Shown: piece after piece, positions 35,593 through 44,145 of the stretch
Position numbering within the stretch: the stretch's first letter is position 1
Layout of the letters: every line of letters starts with the position of its first letter
DNA from: an uncultured Butyrivibrio sp.
Lineage (GTDB): Bacteria; Bacillota; Clostridia; Lachnospirales; Lachnospiraceae
Assembly (NCBI GenBank): GCA_947168335.1
Contig: CAMVLM010000011.1
Location: forward strand, 1 to 47,295
DNA length: 47,295 bases
Direction of reading: 5' to 3'
Notes under the pieces: generated by a model
Seen by the model: the letters and a program-made list of their open reading frames with translations, nothing else
Told to the model about the DNA's origin: nothing
The model's database searches: none
Made by a program: the position numbers and the translations under genes

Positions 35593-38151
35593 TCAATTAT
35601 CTGTTCCCGGAAGATATGTCACAAAGTGATTTCCGTTGTTTTCAAAAAGTGCTGCCGTATCATTTCTTCCCAGCTTATACACTTCTCCCTTTGAGGGTTC
35701 CAGTAATACTGTGTTCAGATCATTAAATCCTATCAGAAGAAGACTGCTGCCGTCATTCAGCGTTGCCATAACAGGAATATCCTGATTTACGTAATACAGC
35801 ATCGATTCCATGGGACATCCGTCAAGCTCCAATACCCGGGCTGACATCAGGTTGCTCTCCAATATCTCAAGTGTTGTCTTTCCCTGATCTAAAAGCGACT
35901 GAACATTAACGTTTATTCCCTTATGCTGAAGTATCAGATCCAGGCAAACTGCAGTTGAGTTTTCCTGCGGCATATTCTCCCACTCCTGTGCCAGATTGGT
36001 TATATACATAATCTGATTTGAAGTAAGAAGGTTTCCTCTGTACCACACATACTGATTTATGTCGTTTACAACCACGCCGGGGTTATCATAGGCTGTTTTT
36101 ATCGCAGCTGCAGGATCATCATAAATCTCAACATCACCGTTCATCTCATAAACATAATAGTAAGCATCTGCCTGAATATCTCTCTCAGTTTTTATACTTA
36201 CCTCTCTGCTGCCCTCATACAAAGTCATATTCGGGGTTACAGAGCGAAGAGATTTTGTATTTATACTGCTTTTACAGATAATCTCCAGAATCTTCTTGTA
36301 GTCCTCAGTAGCTGTTACCTGAAGATAATTTCCACCGGCTGAAGTCTTGATCGTACTCATAATCTGGTCATCGATGAGGCTTTCATATAATCCGCTCTCA
36401 GCATTCCAGTTCGCCCTGCTGAGCCTGATTACATTACTCTCTATTGTTGCATCTGTTATCAGAACTCCGCCCGGATTATAGTTTTCAAGCACATTGCCCT
36501 CTTTATCTATAATCTGGATACTGTACATTCCATAAACAAGGACTCCCATACGATCCGCATGGACATCACTGGCGTGAACCATTCCATATACAAGATCTTC
36601 GCCCATAAATCCCAATGTACGCACCAAATCACCGGACTCTGCGGTCACCTCCGATTCTGCCTGAGTGGACAAATCCATCATCTTTACGCTCTTACGTTCC
36701 TCGTCCTGCCATGCAATTATGCTTCCTGAGTTTGAAATGCAGTATCTGTCATCAGCGACATTTTCGATGATCTTTTTATTTTCCCTCGTTGAAAGGTTTA
36801 TCATGTATACTCCGCCTTCAAGCATGAAAAACAACTGTCCGCTTGTGTTGGAATATAACATTTTTTCATTGTAGGCTCTCAGAATATCCTGATGAACCGT
36901 TACCGGAACAAATGCCTGCTCCTCAATGGTATTAAGCTGTGAGTTGAATCCGTAAACAGCCATGCCAACATATCCTTCGTGATCTCCACGATTCATGTAT
37001 CCTGACACTACGAATTCCACATTTCCGGCTTCATCCACATTCAGAATATGGATTGTATTTCCCTGGAAAGTAACTCTTTCATCATTGTAATCATTGTTAT
37101 AAAAGCCAAAAACCAATGCCAGCTTGTTGTCATTACTGTTATAAGCATACAGTCTGTCCTCGCTTACAAAAGCAAATGCTCTTCCGCCATCACTTTCCTT
37201 AAGAGTAAGCTCTTCCTCACTTATCCAGAGATTTATGACATTTTCCGAAATATCCTGTGTGCTTCCATCAAACACATAATTCATTCTTCTGTCAAAATTA
37301 AGCAGATAGATTCTGTCAGAAGTATATCTTATACGATAGCTCTCACTGATGTTGTAAAGTTTTTCGTCACCGGATGACGTTTTCTGCTTTACCTGATATT
37401 TGACGCCAAAGCTTGCTGTCTGGCTGTGTATATCAGTTAATTCTATCAGTGGCTCAGTTCTGTCCGTAATATTCAGGCTTCCCCATGTCACCTGATCATA
37501 GCTGCTGTTTATGGTCACATGACTGAAGGATGTATTGTCTCCCTCAGAGCTTGACTCAAGATAAGTTGAAAGCTCTTCAGTAGATCCCTCTTTATCAAAG
37601 GTCAGGTTCACAAACCGCTTAACAAAGGCAATCTGATCCTGAACATGATACTTATCCATTCCCTCGGACCAGACAACTCTTGTATAAAATCTGACAGTAG
37701 ATTCGCCCACATCCGCAAGCACCACCAGCATATATTCCTGTCCGGCATCGATAAGATCCTTCAGCTGGAATTTACCTGTGATTATATCTCCGTTTTTCTG
37801 TGTATCTGTAATCTCGGAATTCTCTACAAGACTGTTTCCGGAAACCTGTCTGACCTCAAAATGAAGTCCCGAAATCGTTTGCCCATAGGTATTCATCTTA
37901 AAAGATACGCTTCTTGTTTCATCGATGGGAAGAACACTGCTTCTAATATGGTTAACCTGCATCTCCGTGGCATAACCATGCAGCATGTTCAGTTCATTAT
38001 CTCCTTCGAAAAAGGAAATCACCGGAAATGTCGGTGCTCCCATCTGTGCTGTCATATCGACGGTTTCAGCGTTGGTGAAATGCCCTATAACAAATAAAGA
38101 AATAACAAAAACTGTAATTGTATATATAATCTTGATAATGATATTTTTCAT
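35593..38151 (-). CDS. exported protein with beta-propeller-like middle and degenerate C39-peptidase-like domain
   Basis: About 852 residues. An N-terminal membrane segment (MKNIIIKIIYTITVFVISLF) acts as a signal anchor. Residues of about 40-180 are beta-rich. The middle (about 280-600) has repeated beta-strand patterns with lines such as VYMINLSTRE and IIAWQDEERKSVKMMDLS, like a propeller. The last 145 residues resemble a papain-like C39_2 domain (NSTAVCLDLILQHKG, then LLLIGFNDLNTVLLEPSKG). The catalytic Cys position aligns with Ser and the His position with Ser, so it is probably not a peptidase. I chose ATG 38151; a TTG three codons earlier is the other option. No gene name is recognised. 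Confidence 0.75.
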   Translation of the reverse strand: MKNIIIKIIYTITVFVISLFVIGHFTNAETVDMTAQMGAPTFPVISFFEGDNELNMLHGYATEMQVNHIRSSVLPIDETRSVSFKMNTYGQTISGLHFEVRQVSGNSLVENSEITDTQKNGDIITGKFQLKDLIDAGQEYMLVVLADVGESTVRFYTRVVWSEGMDKYHVQDQIAFVKRFVNLTFDKEGSTEELSTYLESSSEGDNTSFSHVTINSSYDQVTWGSLNITDRTEPLIELTDIHSQTASFGVKYQVKQKTSSGDEKLYNISESYRIRYTSDRIYLLNFDRRMNYVFDGSTQDISENVINLWISEEELTLKESDGGRAFAFVSEDRLYAYNSNDNKLALVFGFYNNDYNDERVTFQGNTIHILNVDEAGNVEFVVSGYMNRGDHEGYVGMAVYGFNSQLNTIEEQAFVPVTVHQDILRAYNEKMLYSNTSGQLFFMLEGGVYMINLSTRENKKIIENVADDRYCISNSGSIIAWQDEERKSVKMMDLSTQAESEVTAESGDLVRTLGFMGEDLVYGMVHASDVHADRMGVLVYGMYSIQIIDKEGNVLENYNPGGVLITDATIESNVIRLSRANWNAESGLYESLIDDQIMSTIKTSAGGNYLQVTATEDYKKILEIICKSSINTKSLRSVTPNMTLYEGSREVSIKTERDIQADAYYYVYEMNGDVEIYDDPAAAIKTAYDNPGVVVNDINQYVWYRGNLLTSNQIMYITNLAQEWENMPQENSTAVCLDLILQHKGINVNVQSLLDQGKTTLEILESNLMSARVLELDGCPMESMLYYVNQDIPVMATLNDGSSLLLIGFNDLNTVLLEPSKGEVYKLGRNDTAALFENNGNHFVTYLPGTDN

Positions 38152-38173
38152 TTTTAACAAGTACCTTAAGCAA

Positions 38174-38224
38174 TTGACTTATGTCATTTATCGCGGTAAT
38201 ATTTTTCTAACATTTTAAAGTAAA
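38174..38224. promoter_or_regulatory. overlapping divergent promoters
   Basis: On the plus strand, TTGACT (38174-38179) and TAATAT (38197-38202) are 17 bases apart and lead to the DUF402 gene. On the minus strand, TTTACT (38219-38224) and TATTAC (38196-38201) are 17 bases apart and lead to the 852-residue gene. The two -10 boxes overlap by five bases, so the polymerases would exclude each other. Confidence 0.6.
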
Positions 38225-38268
38225 CTCGTAGCGTATGGCACACATCAAAGTGCAGAATGGGGGAAAAT

Positions 38269-38763
38269 ATGGATCACCCAGTTCTTTACCGTAAACGTGT
38301 TATTCCAAATGAATGTATTCTTCTCAAGGATGACAAAATCATGCAGTGCGATGAAAACACCATCGTGACTTCATGGAATGCCATTCATCCGAGGCCGGAT
38401 CTTTCGCACGGCTATTCCTGCTATTATTTAAAGCGCGGATATAAGGTCAGTAAGTTCTACAGAGCAGATTCCACATTGATGTACTGGTACTGCGACATTG
38501 TGGAATACCTTCCCAATCCCGAGGAAAACACCATCATTGTCCAGGATTTATTAGCTGATGTAGTCATCTATCCGGACGGAAAAATCAGGATTCTGGATCT
38601 TGATGAGCTGGCAGAGGCCTTCGAGAAAAACCTCATTACGGAAGCTCAGCTTAAGAAGTCCCTTGTTTCATTGGGAAATCTCATGGATGCTATTTATGAA
38701 AACAGCATTTCCGCTCTCGAAGCTCCGATCATCAAGGCTCTGTCATCAAACACTCTGCCCTGA
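38269..38763 (+). CDS. DUF402 family protein (FomD/Ntdp-like)
   Basis: About 164 residues, starting MDHPVLYRKRVIPNECILLK. The family marks are MYWYCDIVEY and DLLADVVIYPDGKIRILDLDEL. Members characterised elsewhere are metal-dependent nucleoside tri/diphosphatases or phosphoesterases; this member's substrate is not known. The start is ATG 38269, which has a GGGGGA site 4-5 bases upstream. ATG 38257 is in frame but would overlap that site. The 3' end touches the SleB-like gene with no gap. Confidence 0.88.
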   Translation: MDHPVLYRKRVIPNECILLKDDKIMQCDENTIVTSWNAIHPRPDLSHGYSCYYLKRGYKVSKFYRADSTLMYWYCDIVEYLPNPEENTIIVQDLLADVVIYPDGKIRILDLDELAEAFEKNLITEAQLKKSLVSLGNLMDAIYENSISALEAPIIKALSSNTLP

Positions 38764-39984
38764 TCAGTAGAACACATGCCCTCCGATGTTTATTCCGGAA
38801 AGGCCCGGTATAGGTGTTCTGAAGTAAACACAGTTGCCCACATTGGTGGCGCCGCCCATTGCAGCATCAGCTGCTTTATAACAGTCGTTGGTGGCGCTTC
38901 CGTTTGCAAGGGCAAGTGCCAGTCTTCCGCTTCCCACAGGAGAAAACTGTGACGACTGATAAATAACTCCAACAACCGTATCCGGATAAACCGAACTAAG
39001 TACTCTGTTTATTACAACAGCCCCTACTGCAAGCTTACCTTCATAAGGCTCACCACCCGCTTCGCAGTAGATCAGGTTTGCCAAAAGATATCTGTCACCT
39101 TCCGCAAATGAAACATCAGAGATATTTCTCCATGCGGATTTTTTGGCAAGTTTTGAAAGTCGTATTTCTTCCGCAAGCTTCGCCTCAAGAGCTTTAACAT
39201 CAGCATTCTGCGTTTCTATCTGGCTCTCGTAGTCTTTAGCCTTACTCTCAATAGCTTTGGCTTCTTCCTCTGCTCCGGCTATGTCCTTCTTGTACTGATT
39301 GATACTTCCGCTGGTCTGACTCACAAGTCCTGAAACTCTGCTCTGTTCAGCTTCCACTTTAACCTTACATTCATCAAGTTCAGTCTTTTTCTTCTTTAAT
39401 TCAGCTTCCTTATTGGAAATATCCGTACAGGTCTGCTCATACTCAAGAAGCATCTTTCTGTCATATGCAGAAAGCGCCTGGATCATATCCTTCTGATTGA
39501 GGAAATCTGCAAAACTCCCTGTAGTCATTAACATATCGTAAAGGGCAAAGTTCTGCTTTTCATAGATAAACTGGACTCTCTTTTTCATAGATGCATACTG
39601 GGAATCCTTTGTATCTATGGCAACCTCAAGTTCAGCCTGAGTATTGCTAATCTCCTCAACCTTGGTATCAATCTGATCCTCCAGGTCAGAGAGATTTACG
39701 CTGACTTCACTAAGCTGACTGTTAAGATTGTCAAGCTTGGTTTCCAGCTTTCCCTTTTCCTGATTCAAATTTGAAATATCTTCTTTTTTGTCACTTAGCT
39801 GATCTTTGGTATCATCAAGCTGTCCCTTGGTTTCCTCCAGTTTGTCTTTTGCTTCCTGAAGTGCTTTCTTTGTAGCTTCCGAAGCATATACCTGATAAGA
39901 ATGCCCGATACTTGCTGTCAGTACAGCTATTACCAGTGCGCAGCGAAGTGCTCTCCCCAAAAACCTTCTCAAATTATCTCCCAT
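38764..39984 (-). CDS. secreted cell-wall hydrolase, SleB-like, with coiled-coil N-terminus
   Basis: A 406-residue exported protein. A signal peptide ends near VYA-SEA. Residues of about 35-275 form a long coiled coil similar to PcsB/FtsX-partner proteins. The C-terminal domain (about 295-406) is Hydrolase_2 (SleB/CwlJ family), with LLANLIYCEAGGEPYEG containing the likely catalytic Glu, VGAVVINRVLSS and GNCVYFRTP. It probably cuts peptidoglycan in vegetative cells, given the PcsB-like layout. A sporulation role cannot be excluded. ATG has only a weak ribosome site. It is 13 bases after comEB. Its stop is immediately adjacent to the stop of the converging DUF402 gene. Confidence 0.88.
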   Translation of the reverse strand: MGDNLRRFLGRALRCALVIAVLTASIGHSYQVYASEATKKALQEAKDKLEETKGQLDDTKDQLSDKKEDISNLNQEKGKLETKLDNLNSQLSEVSVNLSDLEDQIDTKVEEISNTQAELEVAIDTKDSQYASMKKRVQFIYEKQNFALYDMLMTTGSFADFLNQKDMIQALSAYDRKMLLEYEQTCTDISNKEAELKKKKTELDECKVKVEAEQSRVSGLVSQTSGSINQYKKDIAGAEEEAKAIESKAKDYESQIETQNADVKALEAKLAEEIRLSKLAKKSAWRNISDVSFAEGDRYLLANLIYCEAGGEPYEGKLAVGAVVINRVLSSVYPDTVVGVIYQSSQFSPVGSGRLALALANGSATNDCYKAADAAMGGATNVGNCVYFRTPIPGLSGINIGGHVFY

Positions 39985-39997
39985 TAGCTTTTATCCG

Positions 39998-40480
39998 TTA
40001 AATCTCTATATGAATATTTTTACCGGAATGTTTATATGGATAATATTTCACACCTGCAGAATCAAACATCTTCTTGGATGCTCTTGTCGCTGCAGAGGTG
40101 CTGTATTTGTCACTGTCGTAAACAACAGTCTTGATGCCTGCCTGAATTATAGCCTTGGCACACTCATTGCAGGGGAAAAGCGATACATACAGCTTGGAAC
40201 CCTCAAGACTTCCACCCCTGTAGTTAAGTATTGCATTTAGCTCACTGTGAGTCACGAAAGGATACTTTGTATTAAGCTCGTCCTCTCCATCTCTCTCCCA
40301 GGGAAACTCGTCATCATCACATCCCTTGGGGAAACCGTTGTAACCCATGGACAGGATTTTGTTATCCTCACTGACAATACATGTTCCAACCTGAGTATTT
40401 GGATCCTTAGATCTCATGGCTGCAAGTTTTGCAACTCCCATAAAATACTCATCCCAGGATATGTAATCCTCCCTTTTCAT
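39998..40480 (-). CDS. comEB: deoxycytidylate (dCMP) deaminase, ComEB-like
   Basis: A 160-residue zinc enzyme converting dCMP to dUMP. His78 and Glu80 (THSELNAI) with Cys104 and Cys107 (FPCNEC) are the zinc and catalytic residues. The usual HAE is HSE here. SKDPNTQVGTCIV at about 24-36 is also typical. Homologues are called ComEB in Bacillus by operon position only. It is 1 base after rpiB and has a GGAGG site. Confidence 0.94.
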   Translation of the reverse strand: MKREDYISWDEYFMGVAKLAAMRSKDPNTQVGTCIVSEDNKILSMGYNGFPKGCDDDEFPWERDGEDELNTKYPFVTHSELNAILNYRGGSLEGSKLYVSLFPCNECAKAIIQAGIKTVVYDSDKYSTSAATRASKKMFDSAGVKYYPYKHSGKNIHIEI

Positions 40481-40481
40481 A

Positions 40482-40919
40482 TCATGCCTCCATGTCGGAA
40501 ATCTCCGCTATTCTGCGGGAATGCTTCTCAAGTCCTGAAAAAGGTGTGTTTAAAAAAGTCTCAACAATGTCAATCGCCATATCTCTTCCAATTAGCGCTC
40601 CACCCATTGCAAGAACATTTGCATCGTTGTGCTCTCTAGTAAGTCTTGCTGAGTGAGGTTCTGAACAGAGTGCACATCTTACACCCTTCACTTTATTTGC
40701 AACAATGGAAATACCTATTCCTGTTGTGCAGATAACAATACCTTTCTCACACTCGCCGCTGGCAACGGCCTCAGCAGCCTTCTTACCAAAAACAGGGTAA
40801 TCACAGGAATTTTTATCATAGGTTCCAAAATCCTTGTATTCGATTCCTTTTTCCTTGAGATAGTCGATAACTATCTCCTTGAGTTCAAGTCCGCCATGAT
40901 CACTACCAAGTGCTATCAT
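40482..40919 (-). CDS. rpiB: ribose-5-phosphate isomerase B
   Basis: A 145-residue enzyme interconverting ribose 5-phosphate and ribulose 5-phosphate. It starts MIALGSDHGGLELKE, has the CTTGIGISI block with the active Cys, and HNDANVLAMGG. ATG follows GGGAGG. It lies between the Sua5-type gene and comEB. A similar ywlC...ywlF (rpiB) order is seen in Bacillus. Confidence 0.96.
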   Translation of the reverse strand: MIALGSDHGGLELKEIVIDYLKEKGIEYKDFGTYDKNSCDYPVFGKKAAEAVASGECEKGIVICTTGIGISIVANKVKGVRCALCSEPHSARLTREHNDANVLAMGGALIGRDMAIDIVETFLNTPFSGLEKHSRRIAEISDMEA

Positions 40920-40937
40920 TGTATTTTTCCTCCCAAT

Positions 40938-41996
40938 TTATAATCTGATAACCTTATGGCCTGCTGCCTTAAGTAATCTGTTCATTATTGCCTGTCCGAT
41001 TCCGGTATCATTGAAGCTCTCCGAGAACATGACGTTCACATCCTCATCATCGAATTCCCTGAGGAGTGTGAAAAGATTTCTTGCAATCTCCTCTTCATCA
41101 TCCCTGCTGCCGGCTATCTTGACAGAATCTGCTTTATACATCTTCTCTGTTTCTTTTGTTGCAATTACACCCGTCTTTTTCCCCAGGTCCTTTGCCTTAC
41201 TGATTTCAGCATTTATATATTTAGAAACATCACCAGGTTCTCCCTCAACAATTGTGAGATCTCCCTTTGGTGCATAATGTCTGTATTTCATTCCCGGAGC
41301 CTTCGGCGCTACCTTGGACGATGCGTCGAGAATAGTTTTATCCACATCCACATTGCCAAGCAGGTCCGCCAGATTCTCTCTGGTAATGTACCCGGGCCTG
41401 AGGATCATAGGCGTTCCGGAAGTCAGGTCTATTATGGTAGATTCAAGTCCAATACCAACAGGACCACCATCTATTATCATATCAACCCTGCCATCCAAAT
41501 CCTCTATACAATACTTTGCCTGCGTAGGGCTGGGTCTTCCGGACAGATTAGCACTGGGAGCAGCAATATATCCCCCGGACTGTCTGATAAGCTCTGCGGC
41601 TATCTTGTTACTGGGCATTCTGATTGCTACAGTATCAAGTCCTCCTGTAGTCTCATAAGGTACCACTTCGGATTTATTCATTATCATGGTAAGAGGACCG
41701 GGCCAGTATTCTTCTGCAAGCTTATAAGCCGCCTCAGGAATATCTCTTACTATCTTTTCTACCGCGTCCATATCCGCCACATGGATAATCAGCGGATTAT
41801 CGGACGGCCTGCCCTTTGCCGCATATATTTTTTTTGAGGATTCAGGATTAAGTCCGTCTCCTCCGAGACCATAAACTGTTTCTGTGGGAAAAGCTACAAT
41901 TCCGCCGTTTTTAATTATTTCACCGGCCTTCTTTATTGTCTCAAGAGCTTTCCCATCTATATTATTTTCATCAATTACTTCAACTATTGTATTCAT
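40938..41996 (-). CDS. L-threonylcarbamoyladenylate synthase, Sua5/YwlC type
   Basis: A 352-residue enzyme forming threonylcarbamoyl-AMP from threonine, bicarbonate and ATP, the first step of tRNA t6A modification. The YrdC domain (about 20-205) has FPTETVYGLGGDG, KGRPSDNPLIIHV and SAPSANLSGRPSPT. A C-terminal Sua5 domain (about 230-350) begins after KAPGMKYRHYAP, marking the longer Sua5 form. Its ribosome site is weak (AGTGG). It is 18 bases after the GH18-like gene and 18 before rpiB. Confidence 0.95.
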   Translation of the reverse strand: MNTIVEVIDENNIDGKALETIKKAGEIIKNGGIVAFPTETVYGLGGDGLNPESSKKIYAAKGRPSDNPLIIHVADMDAVEKIVRDIPEAAYKLAEEYWPGPLTMIMNKSEVVPYETTGGLDTVAIRMPSNKIAAELIRQSGGYIAAPSANLSGRPSPTQAKYCIEDLDGRVDMIIDGGPVGIGLESTIIDLTSGTPMILRPGYITRENLADLLGNVDVDKTILDASSKVAPKAPGMKYRHYAPKGDLTIVEGEPGDVSKYINAEISKAKDLGKKTGVIATKETEKMYKADSVKIAGSRDDEEEIARNLFTLLREFDDEDVNVMFSESFNDTGIGQAIMNRLLKAAGHKVIRL

Positions 41997-42014
41997 TTAA
42001 ACCACTGCTTTATA

Positions 42015-43787
42015 TTACTGTGCCATATATGCACTGATTACATCCCATATATCTGCTGTTTCGAAACCAAGAGCCCATTCTGCAACTCCTGCTATTCCAT
42101 GAGCATTCATTACACTGAGTTTTGCCTCGATTGAGCGGGCCTCCTCATTCCATATCTGATAAAGAGTACCCTCGCTGTCAGTAATCTCTCCATAATACTG
42201 ACAGGTTTCCTCATCCCAGTTCATTTCAATGCCTTTATCATTGATCACATTTGTTGCACCACTCATATGAAGAGCTTTGCTTGAAACTTCTCCGCCCTTG
42301 GTGGTCCACAGTCTTGTATAAAAAGGAATTGAATTCACAAGTTTTTCAGCAGGAACATCCTCCAGTGCCTTTTCAATTCCGGAGGTTACATATCCGATAG
42401 ATGCAACAGAGCCTGCAACATCAGAGCCTGCGTAATGCTCGTCATATCCCATTATGACTACATAATCAGCAACAATAGCCTGCTCCTTAAGATTGTAATA
42501 ACTGTTGGAAGCCAGAGGTACGTAATCATCAATTGACAATACCAGCTTATTTTCTCTGCATGCAACAGAAAGCTCTCTTACAAACTGAAGATAATCCTGT
42601 CCGAACTCTTCCTTTATTTTCTCAATATCCACATTGATACCGTCAATACCATAGGAAGTAGCCTGTCCTATAACATTAGCAACAAGATTTGCTCTGGATG
42701 CAGCATGCTTCAAAACAGTTCCTGTATCAAAATCCCCCTTGGAATTGAAATCATCCAAAGCAGCCCATACCTGTATATTGTTCGCATGAGCTGTCGTTAC
42801 ATAATCATTTGTAGCATAGCTTATTATATTTCCGTCATTGTCATTGATCTGAAACCAGGTAGGTGCTATGGCATTAAGCGTCTTCACCTGTCCTACAATA
42901 CCTGAAATAGAATCGTTTCCCGCAATTCCTCCTATAGGATGAAAACCAAGATTAACTTTTCCATCCAGGCGAACAGTTGTATAGTCATTCAGTCCTGTAG
43001 GTGAAGGCAGCGTTCCTGCAGCACCTGCGATAGGTTCAAAAAGGCTGTTACCTGAAATGGCTGCTTCCATTGTACTCTTATCAATGGTTGTATTCTCAGC
43101 TTCAAAATCCAGGACTTTGTTTTCAACATATCCGCTATGGCCATCCCAGGTAAGAACCCTTGACCATTCATCCATTTTTTCTGTGACAATTGCACTGCCG
43201 CCCTCAACTGTTGTTACAATCGGGCTCTTTCTTCCACCAAGTATTCTGATGGCTGTCTTTTTCTTGATATTTACAATGCTGCCCTCAAAACTTCCACTGA
43301 TTATTCTGATTCGATTTGGCTCAGTGAAACTCTTGAAGGTCATATCAGAAAATACTTTTACATAATCAAGCGCCACATACAAAACATCATTTTCCAGGAA
43401 TGATATTGCAAAGCCTGCATCACCACACTCGCCGTTTGTACAAGTCCATGTATTCTCTCCGACAACTGCTTTATAAGTTACAGTCGGTGTCGTGTATAAA
43501 AGTATTCCGTCCTCTTTGCCATAATAAAATCTGCCATTTATCAGACTTCTGACAGAATCAAAATCAAGATAGCTTATACCGTTGACCATTTTGGCCTTAT
43601 TTTCAAGAATCTCACTATTATAAGCTATGATCACATCATTCTCAGAGGTGATGTTGTAATAATCATTCAGATCCGCCTGTTCCTTTGTATATGAAAAATG
43701 CTCATATGCCAACTGCAGAGCATAAATTCCTCCAATCAATAAAATGAGGGCGATGATTATCACCACCGGTAAAATCTTTTTCTTCAT
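42015..43787 (-). CDS. membrane-anchored GH18-like glycosyl hydrolase with SH3-like domain
   Basis: A 590-residue protein. A membrane segment (about 5-27, ILPVVIIIALILLIGGIYAL) anchors it. Residues of about 40-170 are beta-rich with no firm family. An SH3-like part follows (VTEKMDEWSRVLTWDGHSGY). The GH18 barrel starts at about 265 and carries GIDGINVDIE near 378-388, which fits the DxxDxDxE motif with the final Glu as acid. Relatives such as YaaH and SleL act on peptidoglycan-type amino sugars, so a cell-wall role is likely. ATG follows AAGGAG. It heads the five-gene unit down to 38764. Confidence 0.88.
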   Translation of the reverse strand: MKKKILPVVIIIALILLIGGIYALQLAYEHFSYTKEQADLNDYYNITSENDVIIAYNSEILENKAKMVNGISYLDFDSVRSLINGRFYYGKEDGILLYTTPTVTYKAVVGENTWTCTNGECGDAGFAISFLENDVLYVALDYVKVFSDMTFKSFTEPNRIRIISGSFEGSIVNIKKKTAIRILGGRKSPIVTTVEGGSAIVTEKMDEWSRVLTWDGHSGYVENKVLDFEAENTTIDKSTMEAAISGNSLFEPIAGAAGTLPSPTGLNDYTTVRLDGKVNLGFHPIGGIAGNDSISGIVGQVKTLNAIAPTWFQINDNDGNIISYATNDYVTTAHANNIQVWAALDDFNSKGDFDTGTVLKHAASRANLVANVIGQATSYGIDGINVDIEKIKEEFGQDYLQFVRELSVACRENKLVLSIDDYVPLASNSYYNLKEQAIVADYVVIMGYDEHYAGSDVAGSVASIGYVTSGIEKALEDVPAEKLVNSIPFYTRLWTTKGGEVSSKALHMSGATNVINDKGIEMNWDEETCQYYGEITDSEGTLYQIWNEEARSIEAKLSVMNAHGIAGVAEWALGFETADIWDVISAYMAQ

Positions 43788-43817
43788 TAATTAACCAGCT
43801 CCTTCCAATCGCCCTCA

Positions 43818-43854
43818 ATTATACCATAAAACCGCTATACCACAAACGGTATAG
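43818..43854 (-). promoter_or_regulatory. promoter of the GH18-sua5-rpiB-comEB-sleB-like operon with dyad
   Basis: On the minus strand, TGGTATAAT forms an extended -10 (TATAAT at 43818-43823). TTTGTG at 43841-43846 is the -35 at a 17-base spacing. The dyad CTATACC (43835-43841) and GGTATAG (43848-43854) overlaps the -35 and could be an operator. Confidence 0.5.
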
Positions 43855-44135
43855 TGCCTTTGGTATTCTTCGGATTATTGAAAATCTTTCTTTTGCGCAA
43901 GGTGGGGCCCTCCGGCAATTTTGTTAATGTTGACTGATTTTGATCAAGAGGTAACGGTTTCAGCTGCCAACAGGAGATAAGTGATAATTTCCCAAACCTG
44001 CTTCATCTGATACTTATACCCGGTAATCGCAATAATCCGATTTCCCAATATTCAATTGGCCTGGTGCCACTGAAGTATCACAAAATAAAAAAGTTTGTTT
44101 GTTGTTATTATTGAAAATTATTATAAAAAGTTTTT
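43855..44135. other. gene-free region with competing inverted repeats
   Basis: No credible gene is seen. TGATACTT (44008-44015) pairs with AAGTATCA (44073-44080). The same 3' segment, AAGTATCAC (44073-44081), can instead pair with GTGATAATT (43981-43989; eight of nine). Between the arms are small stems ATCG/CGAT and CCAAT/ATTGG. This gives a compact multi-branch fold with two mutually exclusive partners, like a switch. I could not fit any riboswitch consensus, and there is no T-tract. Confidence 0.3.
44099..44127 (+). promoter_or_regulatory. possible promoter for an unannotated RNA
   Basis: TTGTTG (44099-44104) and TATAAA (44122-44127) are 17 bases apart on the plus strand, directly before a set of nested stems. 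A+T-rich DNA gives such matches easily. The minus strand has a rival pair, TTGCTT and TATATT, also 17 apart near 44275-44303. Confidence 0.3.
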
Positions 44136-44145
44136 GTGATTTCGC

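Noticed and set aside
43949-43975. tmRNA-like 5' end (GGTAACGGTTTC)
   Set aside because: No tag-peptide frame, no T-arm with CCA end and too short a space. The likeness is local only.
44064-44072. Cobalamin riboswitch, from GTGCCACTG on the plus strand
   Set aside because: The other conserved boxes of that class are absent, and no cobalamin-related gene is nearby.
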